Shown here: positions 28,502-37,162 of the stretch, piece after piece
How the letters are laid out: each line of letters starts with the position of its first letter
Numbering within the stretch: position 1 is the stretch's first letter
Source: Kriegella aquimaris
GTDB lineage: Bacteria; Bacteroidota; Bacteroidia; Flavobacteriales; Flavobacteriaceae
DNA: 64,000 nt
Assembly: GCF_900103215.1 (NCBI RefSeq)
Contig: NZ_FNGV01000002.1
Coordinates: forward strand, 496,001-560,000
Direction: 5' to 3'
Notes under the pieces: model-generated
Database searches by the model: none
What the model was told of the DNA's origin: nothing
The model's input: the letters and a program-made list of their open reading frames with translations, nothing else
Position numbers and translations under genes: made by a program

Positions 28502-29787
28502 TGTTCGACGTTGCTATCATTGGCGGTGGCGCAGCAGGATTTTATGCAGCTGTTCATGCTGCCGAGGCCAATCCTAAGTTGAAAATTGTCATTTTCGAAA
28601 AGGGAAAGGAAGTGCTTTTAAAGGTAAAAGTTTCGGGTGGTGGAAGGTGCAATGTTACACATGCCGAGTTTAACCCCCATGAATTGGCCAAAAACTATCC
28701 CCGTGGCGAAAAAGAACTATTAGGGCCATTTCACACCCATTTTAGTGGCGATACCGTTGCCTTTTTTGAAGAGAAGGGCATTCCTCTAAAAATTGAGGAA
28801 GATGGTAGAATGTTTCCTGTTTCCAATTCCTCACAAACCATAATAGATTTTTTTCTGAGCGAAGCAGATCGCCTGGGTATTAAGGTAATGCGTCATAGTG
28901 CTGTGACCAATATCGAACCTGTTTGTTCTGAAAATGGAATAAAGACGTGGCAGATAACCTCGATTAAAAGTACCTATCAAGCCAAGAAAGTATTAATTGC
29001 TACAGGTAGTAGTCCCAAAATATGGGGCTTATTGAAAAAGTTGGGGCATACCATCGTATCTCCTGTACCCTCATTGTTTACGTTTAATATCGATGACGAA
29101 CGAATTAATGGGATACCAGGAATAAGTGCCAATGCCAAAATCGATGTTTTGGCAAAACCTCGGAACAATACTAAAGTTACGGTAAAACTAAAAAGCGAAC
29201 TGGCTACAGAAAAACCTATTCTCACGTCTGAAGGTCCTCTTTTGGTAACACATTGGGGTATGAGCGGACCCGCAGTATTGAAGTTGTCTGCCTGGGGGGC
29301 AAACATACTGAACGAATGCAATTATCAATTTTTCATTAAGGTGAATTGGTTGCCGGATTATCATGAAAATGGAGTTTTTGATCTCTTATTGGAGATAAAG
29401 GAGATAGAACGGAAAAAAACTATTTTAAGAACCAAGGCGGTTGACCTGCCTAGGCGATTATGGACCAATCTGGTTCGGGCTTCCGGTATTCCTTCAGATA
29501 TGAAATGGGCCGATGTACCTAAAGAGAAACTACAGCAATTGGCGGGCCAGTTAACCGACTGTAAGTTCAAGGTCGACGGTAAAAGTACCTTCAAGGAAGA
29601 ATTTGTTACCGCAGGGGGTGTCGATTTAAAGGAAGTCAATTTTAAGACTTACGAAAGTAAAATACTGCCAGGTCTATATTTTGCGGGAGAGGTGATTAAT
29701 GTGGATGCCATTACGGGTGGCTTCAATTTTCAAAATGCCTGGACCGGAGGCTATATTGCTGCCAAGGCCATAGCTGAAGAGCGTTAA
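28501..29787 (+). CDS. HI0933/BaiN-like NAD(P)/FAD-dependent oxidoreductase
   Basis: The 428-residue flavoprotein has an N-terminal dinucleotide-binding loop ('VAIIGGGAAGFYAAVHA'), the family signature 'KVSGGGRCNVTHA' near residue 45, 'ATGSSPKIWG' in the middle and the C-terminal FAD segment 'GEVINVDAITGGFNFQNAW'. ATG at 28501 overlaps the GDPD stop; a TTG one codon earlier is less likely. The family (YhiN/HI0933/BaiN) is widespread, and its physiological substrate is mostly unknown. Coupling to GDPD is visible, but a functional link is not evident. Confidence 0.9.
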   Translation: MFDVAIIGGGAAGFYAAVHAAEANPKLKIVIFEKGKEVLLKVKVSGGGRCNVTHAEFNPHELAKNYPRGEKELLGPFHTHFSGDTVAFFEEKGIPLKIEEDGRMFPVSNSSQTIIDFFLSEADRLGIKVMRHSAVTNIEPVCSENGIKTWQITSIKSTYQAKKVLIATGSSPKIWGLLKKLGHTIVSPVPSLFTFNIDDERINGIPGISANAKIDVLAKPRNNTKVTVKLKSELATEKPILTSEGPLLVTHWGMSGPAVLKLSAWGANILNECNYQFFIKVNWLPDYHENGVFDLLLEIKEIERKKTILRTKAVDLPRRLWTNLVRASGIPSDMKWADVPKEKLQQLAGQLTDCKFKVDGKSTFKEEFVTAGGVDLKEVNFKTYESKILPGLYFAGEVINVDAITGGFNFQNAWTGGYIAAKAIAEER

Positions 29788-29809
29788 ATAATTAGCGCAA
29801 AGAATTCTA

Positions 29810-30661
29810 CTATTTTTTTTGATATACCCGTACGTAGTCTACAACCATTTGCTGTGGAAAAATGTAATCATCGATACCTTGCTGACCTCCCCATGACCCG
29901 CCGATGGCTATGTTCAATTTTAGGTGAAACGGTTGGTCAAATGGCCATTCGTCCGTCGTTTTGTTTGTGTTTTGAAAATTATGGTAAACTTTGCCATCGA
30001 CAATAAAATCAATATTTTCAGAGGTCCATTCAATGGCATACGTGTGAAAATCAACATAGGGATTTGCTATGAAAACTGGTTTTCCCACTTCCGTTCCTAT
30101 GGTATGATTAAAAGCTTTGGTATGAACCGTACCAAAGATGGAATCTTTATTAAAGCCCACATGTTCCATGATATCAATTTCACCACATTCTGGCCAGCCA
30201 ATATCTTTACAGTTTTTGCCCAACATCCAAATGGCGGGCCAAACACCAACGCCTTTTGGCAGTTTTGCCTTAACTTCAATTTTACCATAAGTCCAATTCG
30301 CCAAGTTTTCAGTGGTTATACTTGCTGAACTGTAATTTGCGAATTCTTGGTTCTCTTGCCATTTTTCTGATTCTACATTTTTGAATAAAGGGTTTTTAAT
30401 TTTTTCCTTGTGGGCCTCTAGGATTAGAAATCCGTTTTCGACCCGTACATTTTTTATGTTATCGGTATAAAATTGTAGTTCTTTGTTTCGTTGAAATCCA
30501 TATTCATGACCCCATTTGGTCGTGTCAAGTTTCCCTGAATATTCAAACTCGTCTTCCCAAACCAGTTCATATTCATCTATCGATTCTTTTTGTTCACTAT
30601 CATTTTCACTTTTACAAGAAATGAAGAGACATAAATAAAGTAAGATTGCGTAGAGCTCCAT
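29810..30661 (-). CDS. GH16 laminarinase-like lipoprotein
   Basis: The chosen start gives a 283-residue lipoprotein with lipobox 'LYLCLFISC' (Cys about 16). The frame opens 26 codons earlier but without a signal. The beta-jelly-roll catalytic domain carries the GH16 signature 'WPECGEIDIMEHVG', with nucleophile and acid Glu of ExDxxE near residues 157-162. Substrate-cleft elements are 'GVWPAIWMLG' and 'LNIAIGGSWGG'. The ExDxxE form with an extra Met is that of beta-1,3-glucanases (laminarinases), which fits a marine algal-glucan feeder. It converges on the BaiN-like gene with only 22 bases between. Confidence 0.92.
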   Translation of the reverse strand: MELYAILLYLCLFISCKSENDSEQKESIDEYELVWEDEFEYSGKLDTTKWGHEYGFQRNKELQFYTDNIKNVRVENGFLILEAHKEKIKNPLFKNVESEKWQENQEFANYSSASITTENLANWTYGKIEVKAKLPKGVGVWPAIWMLGKNCKDIGWPECGEIDIMEHVGFNKDSIFGTVHTKAFNHTIGTEVGKPVFIANPYVDFHTYAIEWTSENIDFIVDGKVYHNFQNTNKTTDEWPFDQPFHLKLNIAIGGSWGGQQGIDDYIFPQQMVVDYVRVYQKK

Positions 30662-30801
30662 TATATTTGATTTCAAAGGGGTCCATATGTTGAAAGTATA
30701 AAAACGAATGTTATTTAAGAAAGGATAAAGCGAAATCAAAGGAATTTTAGGTCAACTTGATAGATACCCTTATTTTTAATTTTAAATCGGGAAGAACTCA
30801 A

Positions 30802-31347
30802 ATGATGAAGTCATATATCACATTATTGCGAGGCATAAACGTAGGTGGTAGGAAGAAAATAAAAATGGACGATTTGCGTCAATTGTTGACGCAGATTGGC
30901 TTTGAAGATGTAGTGACCTATATTCAAAGTGGTAATGTTGTTTTGAAGAGCAATGAAAAGACCCTCGGTGTTTTAGAAAAAATGATTGCCACTGCGATAC
31001 GCAATACATATGATTTTGATGTCCCCATTTTGGTAAAATCAAAGGAAGAAATTCAAGAAATCCTTGAAAACAATCCTTTTGACAATGCTGAAGACCTTGA
31101 GGCCAATAGAATTTACTTTGTACTTTTGGGGGAAGTTCCTAGAAGTGATTTGGTCGAAGCATTAATGCAAGAGACTTTCGCCAACGAGAAATTCAGCATC
31201 ACTGATAATTGTGTTTATTTATGTTGTGACAAGGGCTACGGCAAGGCCAAATGCGACAATAATTTTTTCGAAAGAAAATTAAAAGTGGCGGCGACCACTA
31301 GAAACTATCGAACGATGACCAAGCTTTTAGAAATGTCTCAAGTTTAG
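30802..31347 (+). CDS. DUF1697 family protein
   Basis: The 181-residue cytoplasmic protein opens with the DUF1697 hallmark 'YITLLRGINVGGRKKIKMDD' and 'DVVTYIQSGNVVLKS'. Two adjacent ATG codons (30802, 30805) are possible starts; the open frame further upstream adds 15 residues unlike the family. The function of DUF1697 is unknown. It is a single gene between GH16 and the AraC regulator. Confidence 0.88.
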   Translation: MMKSYITLLRGINVGGRKKIKMDDLRQLLTQIGFEDVVTYIQSGNVVLKSNEKTLGVLEKMIATAIRNTYDFDVPILVKSKEEIQEILENNPFDNAEDLEANRIYFVLLGEVPRSDLVEALMQETFANEKFSITDNCVYLCCDKGYGKAKCDNNFFERKLKVAATTRNYRTMTKLLEMSQV

Positions 31348-31417
31348 GGGGCTGGAGAAATGGCTGTCCATGTCCCACGACGTACTTCGATATAGAATAC
31401 AATTTCTATTGCAAATC

Positions 31418-32269
31418 TTAGTGTCTTGATCCTATATAAGATTTTGGAGTTAGACCCGTGTACTTTTTGAACGTTGTAGCAAAGTATTGCGATGAACTAA
31501 AACCCAATTCAAAAGCCACTTCCGTTATGGTAGGTCTATTTAAGAGCAGGGCTTTAGAATGTTCTATTTTAATTCGGTTGACATATTCTTTCGGGGTAAT
31601 ACCTGCCTTTGTTCGAAACCAAGTCTTAAAATACCCGGTTGAAATCTTAAGGATTGCCGCAAGCTCATCCACATAAATTATTCGATGCATATTCTTATAA
31701 ATGTACTCATCTATGAGGGCAAATCTTTTACTTCTAAAAGTAGATTGACTTTTCTCACTCAACTCAATTGTAGTAAGCAAAATTTGAAGAACAAGGTGAT
31801 TTGCTTTAATCTGGTTCATGACCGTAGTGAAGTCATCCAATTGCCCCATTAACTTTTCTAGATATACCTTAACGTGCAGGGCTCCTTTGATTATCACTCC
31901 CGTGGTTTTTAAGAGTTGCTTCATTAAAATGTTGGATTGATCGTAAGTCAAGTTGCAAAGGGCCTCACTACTGTTGTCTAAATTAATTTGAAGCCAAAAA
32001 AGTTCTCCTTTATCCTCCGGAAAATCCCCGGTGCCATGATTTGTATTCGAGGGCACTATGAGAATATCGTTCCCGCTCAATTGATATAGTTTGTCGTCAA
32101 CTAAATAATGTTGCTTTCCTTTGATACAAAAACACAGTTCAGTACTATTCTGGTGCACATGTGTTTCCAGTTTGGGCTGTACAGAGGTGTAGCGGTAGTA
32201 ACCGAAATCGAGACCACGGGTTATACCGTAGTCGGGCAAGTAGTAAACTATCCGATTGGTTTTGTTCAT
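31418..32269 (-). CDS. AraC-family transcriptional regulator
   Basis: The 283-residue protein has an N-terminal cupin sensor domain ('HVHQNSTELCFCIKGKQHYL', 'DILIVPSNTNH') and a C-terminal double helix-turn-helix of the AraC/XylS type (about 185-283, with 'YFKTWFRTKAGITPKEYVNR' and 'ITEVAFELGFSSSQYFATTF'). ATG at 32269 is preferred over an upstream TTG. It is divergent from the PhyH gene with a 89-base gap, and by position is likely to control that gene. The cupin suggests a small sugar-like effector, which is an inference. Confidence 0.92.
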   Translation of the reverse strand: MNKTNRIVYYLPDYGITRGLDFGYYRYTSVQPKLETHVHQNSTELCFCIKGKQHYLVDDKLYQLSGNDILIVPSNTNHGTGDFPEDKGELFWLQINLDNSSEALCNLTYDQSNILMKQLLKTTGVIIKGALHVKVYLEKLMGQLDDFTTVMNQIKANHLVLQILLTTIELSEKSQSTFRSKRFALIDEYIYKNMHRIIYVDELAAILKISTGYFKTWFRTKAGITPKEYVNRIKIEHSKALLLNRPTITEVAFELGFSSSQYFATTFKKYTGLTPKSYIGSRH

Positions 32270-32358
32270 TTTGTACAAAAAAGTAAGGTAGTTTAATTTT
32301 AGTAGACAAGTGTATTGATTATTTTCAACTTTGTAGCTTTAAAAGTTATAATTGGGTT

Positions 32359-33078
32359 ATGAACGAATTAAAAAAACAGTTTTGCGAACAAGGGTATACA
32401 AAACTCGAAGCTTTTCTTTCTTCTGATGAGGCCAAGGAACTTAGATCGATTTACGATGCTTTATTAAGTGACAAGCAAAGAACATTGCATTTAAGAAGCG
32501 ATCTGGCTGGCGGCACCGATGAAAATAGGGTCGAGCGAATTACGCAGATTATGCGTCCCAGTTTGATTGAGAAACAATTGTTGACACATAGTGCGTACAA
32601 AAAAGCGCTGAATTTGGTAAAGAATATTTTGGGAGATGATATGGAACTCGACTTTGATATGTTGATTAACAAAGCTCCCCATACGAATACACCGACACCT
32701 TGGCATCAAGATGCAGCTTATTGGATCAATTTGCCCGACAAGAGAGCCGTGAGTTGTTGGATAGCTCTTGACAAAGTATATGAAGAGAATGGCTGTATGT
32801 GGTTTTTACCTGTAACAGACCAAAAGGTTTTAGAACACCGAAATTTGCCTAACGGAGGTGCACTGTATTGTAATGTGGAGACATCGAACGCTGTAGCAGT
32901 ACCCTTAGAGATTGGAGGTTGTACTTTTCATGACGGATTTACATTGCATTTCAGTAAGGGGAACAGTACCACAAGTCAAAGAAGAGCCTTGATATTAAAT
33001 TTCCGCCCAAAAAAAATGATTGCTTTGGAAAGAGCACAAGGCATGGACCATACCGGTGTAAGAAAGAAACGTAGCTGA
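32359..33078 (+). CDS. Phytanoyl-CoA dioxygenase (PhyH) family protein
   Basis: The 239-residue Fe(II)/2-oxoglutarate-dependent oxygenase-like protein shows the first two iron ligands in 'TPWHQDAAYW' (HxD), the third His in the late 'CTFHDGFTLHFSKGN' segment and the Arg for 2-oxoglutarate in 'SQRRALILNF'. The family oxidises many small molecules, and the substrate here is not known. Its stop overlaps the start of a truncated sugar-isomerase-like frame (TGATG). That suggests an original two-gene catabolic unit for an unusual polyol or sugar, controlled by the divergent AraC regulator. Confidence 0.87.
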   Translation: MNELKKQFCEQGYTKLEAFLSSDEAKELRSIYDALLSDKQRTLHLRSDLAGGTDENRVERITQIMRPSLIEKQLLTHSAYKKALNLVKNILGDDMELDFDMLINKAPHTNTPTPWHQDAAYWINLPDKRAVSCWIALDKVYEENGCMWFLPVTDQKVLEHRNLPNGGALYCNVETSNAVAVPLEIGGCTFHDGFTLHFSKGNSTTSQRRALILNFRPKKMIALERAQGMDHTGVRKKRS

Positions 33079-33281
33079 TGGTATTAAAATTTATTTCCCC
33101 AATATGGGGCAGTGCCCATTTAAATTTGAACGATTTTTTGAAGACGCCAAAGAACGCAAAGAACGCCGGTTATGTGGGGATAGAAACAGATTTGCCGATT
33201 GATAAGAACGCAAAGCAAGAAATCGTTGAAATGGTCTCAGACCATGGTCTAGAAATAGTTGCAGAACATTGGGAAACATAG
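33078..33281 (+). pseudogene. Truncated sugar phosphate isomerase/epimerase (N-terminal remnant)
   Basis: The 67-codon frame starts within the PhyH stop (TGATG). It reads like the first two strands of an AP-endonuclease-2/xylose-isomerase-like TIM barrel: 'KFISPIWGSAHLNLNDFLK', 'GYVGIETDLPIDKNA', 'GLEIVAEHW'. Family members are about 260-300 residues. Here the frame stops and only 60 bases remain before the convergent TspO gene, so over three quarters is missing, pointing to a deletion rather than a frameshift. Metal and catalytic residues of the C-terminal half are absent, so it should be inactive. Confidence 0.7.
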
Positions 33282-33341
33282 TATCAGAATACTATGCGTA
33301 AAGCAAAGGGTGCTTTTCTCTTTCTGATTAAAGCAATTGAT

Positions 33342-33815
33342 TTAATTCAATGCCCAAATTTTGTAGTTGAGCACCATTGCAAAACAAACCCAGAAAAAAT
33401 AGGGGACTAACAGATAAGCTGCTGTGTTGTTTATTACCTTGAACCAGCGTATCGTAAGAAGAATAAGAATCAGCAACATGATAATGACCAGCAAGGCCAA
33501 AAAAGGTGCTTCAAAGCCAAAGAATACGATACTCCACGCGGCATTAAGCAGTAATTGGAAGCCAAAATGGTATAAGGCCGTTTTAACCCAAATATGGTAA
33601 AAACCTCTCGCCCAAACAATCCCGGCGGCAACTCCCATCATGACGTATAAAGTTATCCATACGGGGGCAAAAATCCAGTTAGGCGGGTTATAACTGGGTT
33701 TATTAAGAGCTGCATACCAGTCATTTACTGCGCCATGTACTGCAAAACTTGACAGAAACCCAATCACCAAACAAACGATGACGGCAATGCTGATATAGAA
33801 TAGCTTTTTTTTCAA
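33342..33815 (-). CDS. tspO: TspO/MBR family tryptophan-rich sensory protein
   Basis: The 157-residue integral membrane protein has five transmembrane helices. The family loop 'WYAALNKPSYNPPNWIFAPV' lies after helix 1 and 'NAAWSIVFFGFEAPFLAL' in the centre. TspO proteins bind tetrapyrroles and sterol-like ligands; in bacteria they influence porphyrin and stress responses. It is a single gene, convergent with the truncated isomerase frame and divergent from the mevalonate decarboxylase gene. Confidence 0.93.
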   Translation of the reverse strand: MKKKLFYISIAVIVCLVIGFLSSFAVHGAVNDWYAALNKPSYNPPNWIFAPVWITLYVMMGVAAGIVWARGFYHIWVKTALYHFGFQLLLNAAWSIVFFGFEAPFLALLVIIMLLILILLTIRWFKVINNTAAYLLVPYFFWVCFAMVLNYKIWALN

Positions 33816-33884
33816 AATGTAACGAGTGTGTGTCTAAAGTAGCGATTTATTTTAATTACCGCAGAGGCAAAAGCGCTTAAAAAC

Positions 33885-33892
33885 TATCTTTG
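33885..33892 (+). promoter_or_regulatory. -7 promoter element of the mevalonate genes
   Basis: TATCTTTG is a perfect match to TAnnTTTG. It places the transcript start around 33898-33900, so the message has almost no leader before ATG 33901 or about 10 bases before ATG 33910. Confidence 0.6.
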
Positions 33893-33909
33893 CCCAAATT
33901 ATGTTGACG

Positions 33910-34992
33910 ATGACAGAAAAAGACTTTATTCCTTCGGGGTATTCTCAGAAGGTAACGAGTGGGGAGATAGCTTGGAGAGCACCAAGCAATATTGCGTTGG
34001 TCAAATACTGGGGCAAGAAGAAAAATCAGATTCCTGCCAACCCTTCGATTAGTTTTACCTTGGATAATGCTGCTACGACTACTTCGGTTGTCTATACCAA
34101 GCTTGCACAAAGTAAGGGTCATTTTTCTTTCGAACTCGTTTTTGAGGGAAAGCCTAAAAAGGATTTTGAACCCAAAATAAAAACCTTTTTCTCAAGGGTA
34201 GAAAAATACCTTCCTTTTTTAAGAGATTATCATTTTACAATAGAGACCTCGAATTCATTTCCTCACAGCAGTGGTATTGCTTCTTCGGCATCGGGAATGT
34301 CGGCATTGGCGCTTTGCCTGATGGAGGTTGAACGAGAATTGAATCCAAAAATGAAAATCGACTTTTTCAACCAAAAGGCTTCTTTTTTGGCGCGATTGGG
34401 ATCAGGCAGTGCTTGCCGCAGTATTGAAGGGCCTATCGTTCAGTGGGGAAATCACGATGATACGGAAGGAAGTTCTGATTTGTTTGGAATCAAGTATCCC
34501 TATAAGGTGCACAAGGTTTTTGAGAACTATCAAGATACCATTCTTTTAGTTGATAAGGGACAAAAACAAGTCAGCAGTACGGTTGGTCATGACCTGATGC
34601 ATAACCATCCTTTTGCAGGGCAGCGCTTCGAGCAAGCCCATAAAAACCTTTCGGAACTGCAACAAGTATTCGCAGACGGGAATTTGGAACGATTTATTGC
34701 TATTGTCGAAAGTGAGGCGCTTACACTGCACGCCATGATGATGACAAGTCACCCTTATTTTATTTTGATGAAGCCCAATACATTGGAAATCATCAATAAA
34801 ATATGGGCTTTCCGTGAGGCAAATAAAACCCATGTCTGTTTTACCTTAGATGCCGGGGCTAACGTACATGTGCTGTACCCTGAATCTGAACGGGACATAA
34901 CGCTTCAATTTATTAAAAACGAACTAGTTGCATATTGTGAAAACCAGCAGTATCTTTGCGACAAAATTGGATTTGGGGCAAAAAAAATGTAA
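33910..34992 (+). CDS. mvaD: Diphosphomevalonate decarboxylase
   Basis: The GHMP-superfamily enzyme makes isopentenyl diphosphate from mevalonate diphosphate with ATP. It has the diagnostic 'WRAPSNIALVKYWGKK' near the N-terminus, the phosphate-binding 'HSSGIASSASGMSALAL' and 'ARLGSGSACRSIEGPIVQW', all canonical. Two in-frame ATG codons (33901 and 33910) exist. The second is preferred because the -7 box would leave nearly no leader before the first; it gives 360 residues. Mevalonate kinase and UbiA follow, forming an isoprenoid operon. A phosphomevalonate kinase is not in the window. Confidence 0.93.
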   Translation: MTEKDFIPSGYSQKVTSGEIAWRAPSNIALVKYWGKKKNQIPANPSISFTLDNAATTTSVVYTKLAQSKGHFSFELVFEGKPKKDFEPKIKTFFSRVEKYLPFLRDYHFTIETSNSFPHSSGIASSASGMSALALCLMEVERELNPKMKIDFFNQKASFLARLGSGSACRSIEGPIVQWGNHDDTEGSSDLFGIKYPYKVHKVFENYQDTILLVDKGQKQVSSTVGHDLMHNHPFAGQRFEQAHKNLSELQQVFADGNLERFIAIVESEALTLHAMMMTSHPYFILMKPNTLEIINKIWAFREANKTHVCFTLDAGANVHVLYPESERDITLQFIKNELVAYCENQQYLCDKIGFGAKKM

Positions 34993-35053
34993 CTTATTTG
35001 TCATAATAGTGTCAAACCAGCGTTATACCAATTTCCCGAATCAACTATAAATC

Positions 35054-35992
35054 ATGAAAGGACCCCTGTTTTATTCTAAAATTCTCCTTTTTGGAGAATA
35101 CGGCATCATCAAAGATTCTAAAGGATTATCCATTCCCTATAATTTTTTCAAAGGAGCTTTAAAGACAGATGAGAATCCGTCTAAAACTGCCATTGAATCC
35201 AATGGGCACTTACGCAAGTTTGTGACTTATCTAGAAAAGATACATGATGAGAACCCCAAACTGGTCGCTTTTGATTTTGAAACGCTGCGTGATGATGTTG
35301 AAGGTGGAATGTACTTTGATAGTTCCATTCCCCAAGGTTATGGGGTAGGAAGCAGTGGGGCTTTGGTCGCCGCGATTTATGATAAATATGCGGAAGATAA
35401 AATCACCATTTTAGAAAATCTTACCCGCGAAAAGCTTTTGAAACTAAAATTGATTTTCGGGAAAATGGAGTCTTTCTTTCATGGAAAATCTTCAGGGCTT
35501 GATCCTTTGAACAGTTATTTAAGTTTACCGATTCTTATAAATTCCAAAAACAATATTGAATCTACCAGCATACCTTCACAAAACAGTGAAGGCAAAGGAG
35601 CCGTCTTTTTATTAGACAGTGGTTCTACTGGCGAAACGGCACCCATGGTACAATTGTTCATGGAGAAAATGAAACATGAAGGTTTTCGTAATATGTTGAA
35701 AAACCAGTTCATCAAACACACCGATGCCTGTGTTGAAGATTTTGTAAACGGTAATGTCAAGTCACTTTTTGGTAACTTAAAACAGCTATCACATGTGGTC
35801 TTGGATAATTTCAAACCTATGATTCCGGTAAAGTTCCATCAACTTTGGAAACATGGTATCGAATCAAATGACTACTACCTAAAACTTTGTGGATCTGGCG
35901 GCGGCGGTTATATTTTAGGTTTTACCGAAGATATCGACAAGGCAAAAAAAGCATTGAAAGATTACAATTTAGAAGTCGTATATAACTTTTAG
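35054..35992 (+). CDS. Mevalonate kinase-like GHMP kinase
   Basis: The 312-residue GHMP kinase has the three family motifs: 'YSKILLFGEYGIIKD' at the N-terminus, the ATP loop 'IPQGYGVGSSGALVAAIYDK' near residue 95, and 'LCGSGGGGYILGF' near 285. 'GKSSGLDPLNSYL' provides the catalytic Asp region. Its position 61 bases after mvaD supports mevalonate kinase. Motif 1 has Tyr where many mevalonate kinases have His (GEH), a difference also known in Bacteroidetes-type proteins as far as I recall. It acts in the cytoplasm. Confidence 0.88.
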   Translation: MKGPLFYSKILLFGEYGIIKDSKGLSIPYNFFKGALKTDENPSKTAIESNGHLRKFVTYLEKIHDENPKLVAFDFETLRDDVEGGMYFDSSIPQGYGVGSSGALVAAIYDKYAEDKITILENLTREKLLKLKLIFGKMESFFHGKSSGLDPLNSYLSLPILINSKNNIESTSIPSQNSEGKGAVFLLDSGSTGETAPMVQLFMEKMKHEGFRNMLKNQFIKHTDACVEDFVNGNVKSLFGNLKQLSHVVLDNFKPMIPVKFHQLWKHGIESNDYYLKLCGSGGGGYILGFTEDIDKAKKALKDYNLEVVYNF

Positions 35993-36012
35993 TCAGTATC
36001 CATATTCCTATA

Positions 36013-36918
36013 ATGTTCAGTAGAAAAAACAAACTCTTGCTTTTAAAGTTCTTGAGTCTGTTTTCTGTGGTTCGGGGGTACAATATTTTAATGGTCGTTG
36101 TGGCGCAATACTTGGCGTCAATTTATATTTTGGCTCCTGACCTTCCATTGCGAAAAGTCATTTTTGATTTCAATTTATTTGCTATCGTGCTCGCATCGGC
36201 CTTGGTTATCGCCGGGGGGTATATCATTAATAATTTTTATGATGCGGAGAAAGATCTGATCAATAAACCCACAAAAAGCATGTTGGATAGGTTGGTGAGC
36301 CAGCGCTTTAAGCTCTCAACGTATTTTGTACTAAATTTTTTGGCTGCCTTTGCGGCGAGCTATGTTTCCTTTAGGGCTGTATTGTTTTTTTCAATATATA
36401 TATTTGGAATTTGGTTGTATTCCCATAAGCTAAAAAGAATAGCTTTCATCGGCAATTTTGTGTCGGCAATTTTAGCTATTGCCCCATTTTTTGCTGTATT
36501 TGTTTACTACAAGAATTTCGCTACGGTTATTTTCGTACATGCCATGTTTCTTTTTTTATTGATTTTGGTGCGAGAAATGATTAAGGACCTAGAGAATATT
36601 GCGGGAGATTTGGCCCAAAATTACAAAACCATTCCTGTTTTATACGGTGTGCGATTCTCGAAGCGCTGTATCAGTGTATTGATTCTATTGACTTTGTTAC
36701 CGTCACTGCTATTGATTAATTATTTCGATGTAGGCTATATGTACCTTTATTTTATCGGAGGTATTTTTCTATTAATTTTCTTTTTGGTTATGTTATGGAA
36801 GGCCAAGACGAAAATGCATTATGTCGGCCTTCATAACATCTTAAAACTGATCATCGTGGTCGGTGTCTTCAGTATATTATTGATTAATGTTGATTTAGTG
36901 CTCAATCGCATTTTATAG
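36013..36918 (+). CDS. UbiA family prenyltransferase
   Basis: The 301-residue membrane protein has about eight or nine helices and the two Asp-rich prenyl diphosphate-Mg sites of the UbiA family: 'NNFYDAEKDLINKP' (near residue 75) and 'DLENIAGDLAQNYKTIP' (near 200). It transfers a prenyl chain to an acceptor in the inner membrane. Its acceptor could be a quinone precursor or, as in related Bacteroidetes enzymes, glycerol 1-phosphate. It lies 20 bases after the mevalonate kinase gene and uses that pathway's product. Confidence 0.9.
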   Translation: MFSRKNKLLLLKFLSLFSVVRGYNILMVVVAQYLASIYILAPDLPLRKVIFDFNLFAIVLASALVIAGGYIINNFYDAEKDLINKPTKSMLDRLVSQRFKLSTYFVLNFLAAFAASYVSFRAVLFFSIYIFGIWLYSHKLKRIAFIGNFVSAILAIAPFFAVFVYYKNFATVIFVHAMFLFLLILVREMIKDLENIAGDLAQNYKTIPVLYGVRFSKRCISVLILLTLLPSLLLINYFDVGYMYLYFIGGIFLLIFFLVMLWKAKTKMHYVGLHNILKLIIVVGVFSILLINVDLVLNRIL

Positions 36919-37139
36919 GCAACTACTTACTGTCAGAAAGAGCGTTTATTGAAGTATATACTCACCTTCATTACAGTTGACGAGCCGAAATAGAAGGTTT
37001 TTACGTTCTTGACGAATTTATATTTCTCCGTTCAAAGGTTTGTAATCCCTTATGGCTGAAACATTACTATGTGTGTCGTAGGAATTGGTTGTTCAGCCAT
37101 ATAAATGCTTAAGTCAATAGGTTATACGATGGCGATACG

Positions 37140-37147
37140 TATCTTTG
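37140..37147 (+). promoter_or_regulatory. -7 promoter element of the pseudouridine synthase gene
   Basis: TATCTTTG matches TAnnTTTG exactly and lies 15 bases before the ATG at 37163, leaving a short leader. It argues against the in-frame TTG at 37145, which lies inside the box. Confidence 0.6.
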
Positions 37148-37162
37148 CGAAAAAGTATTAAT

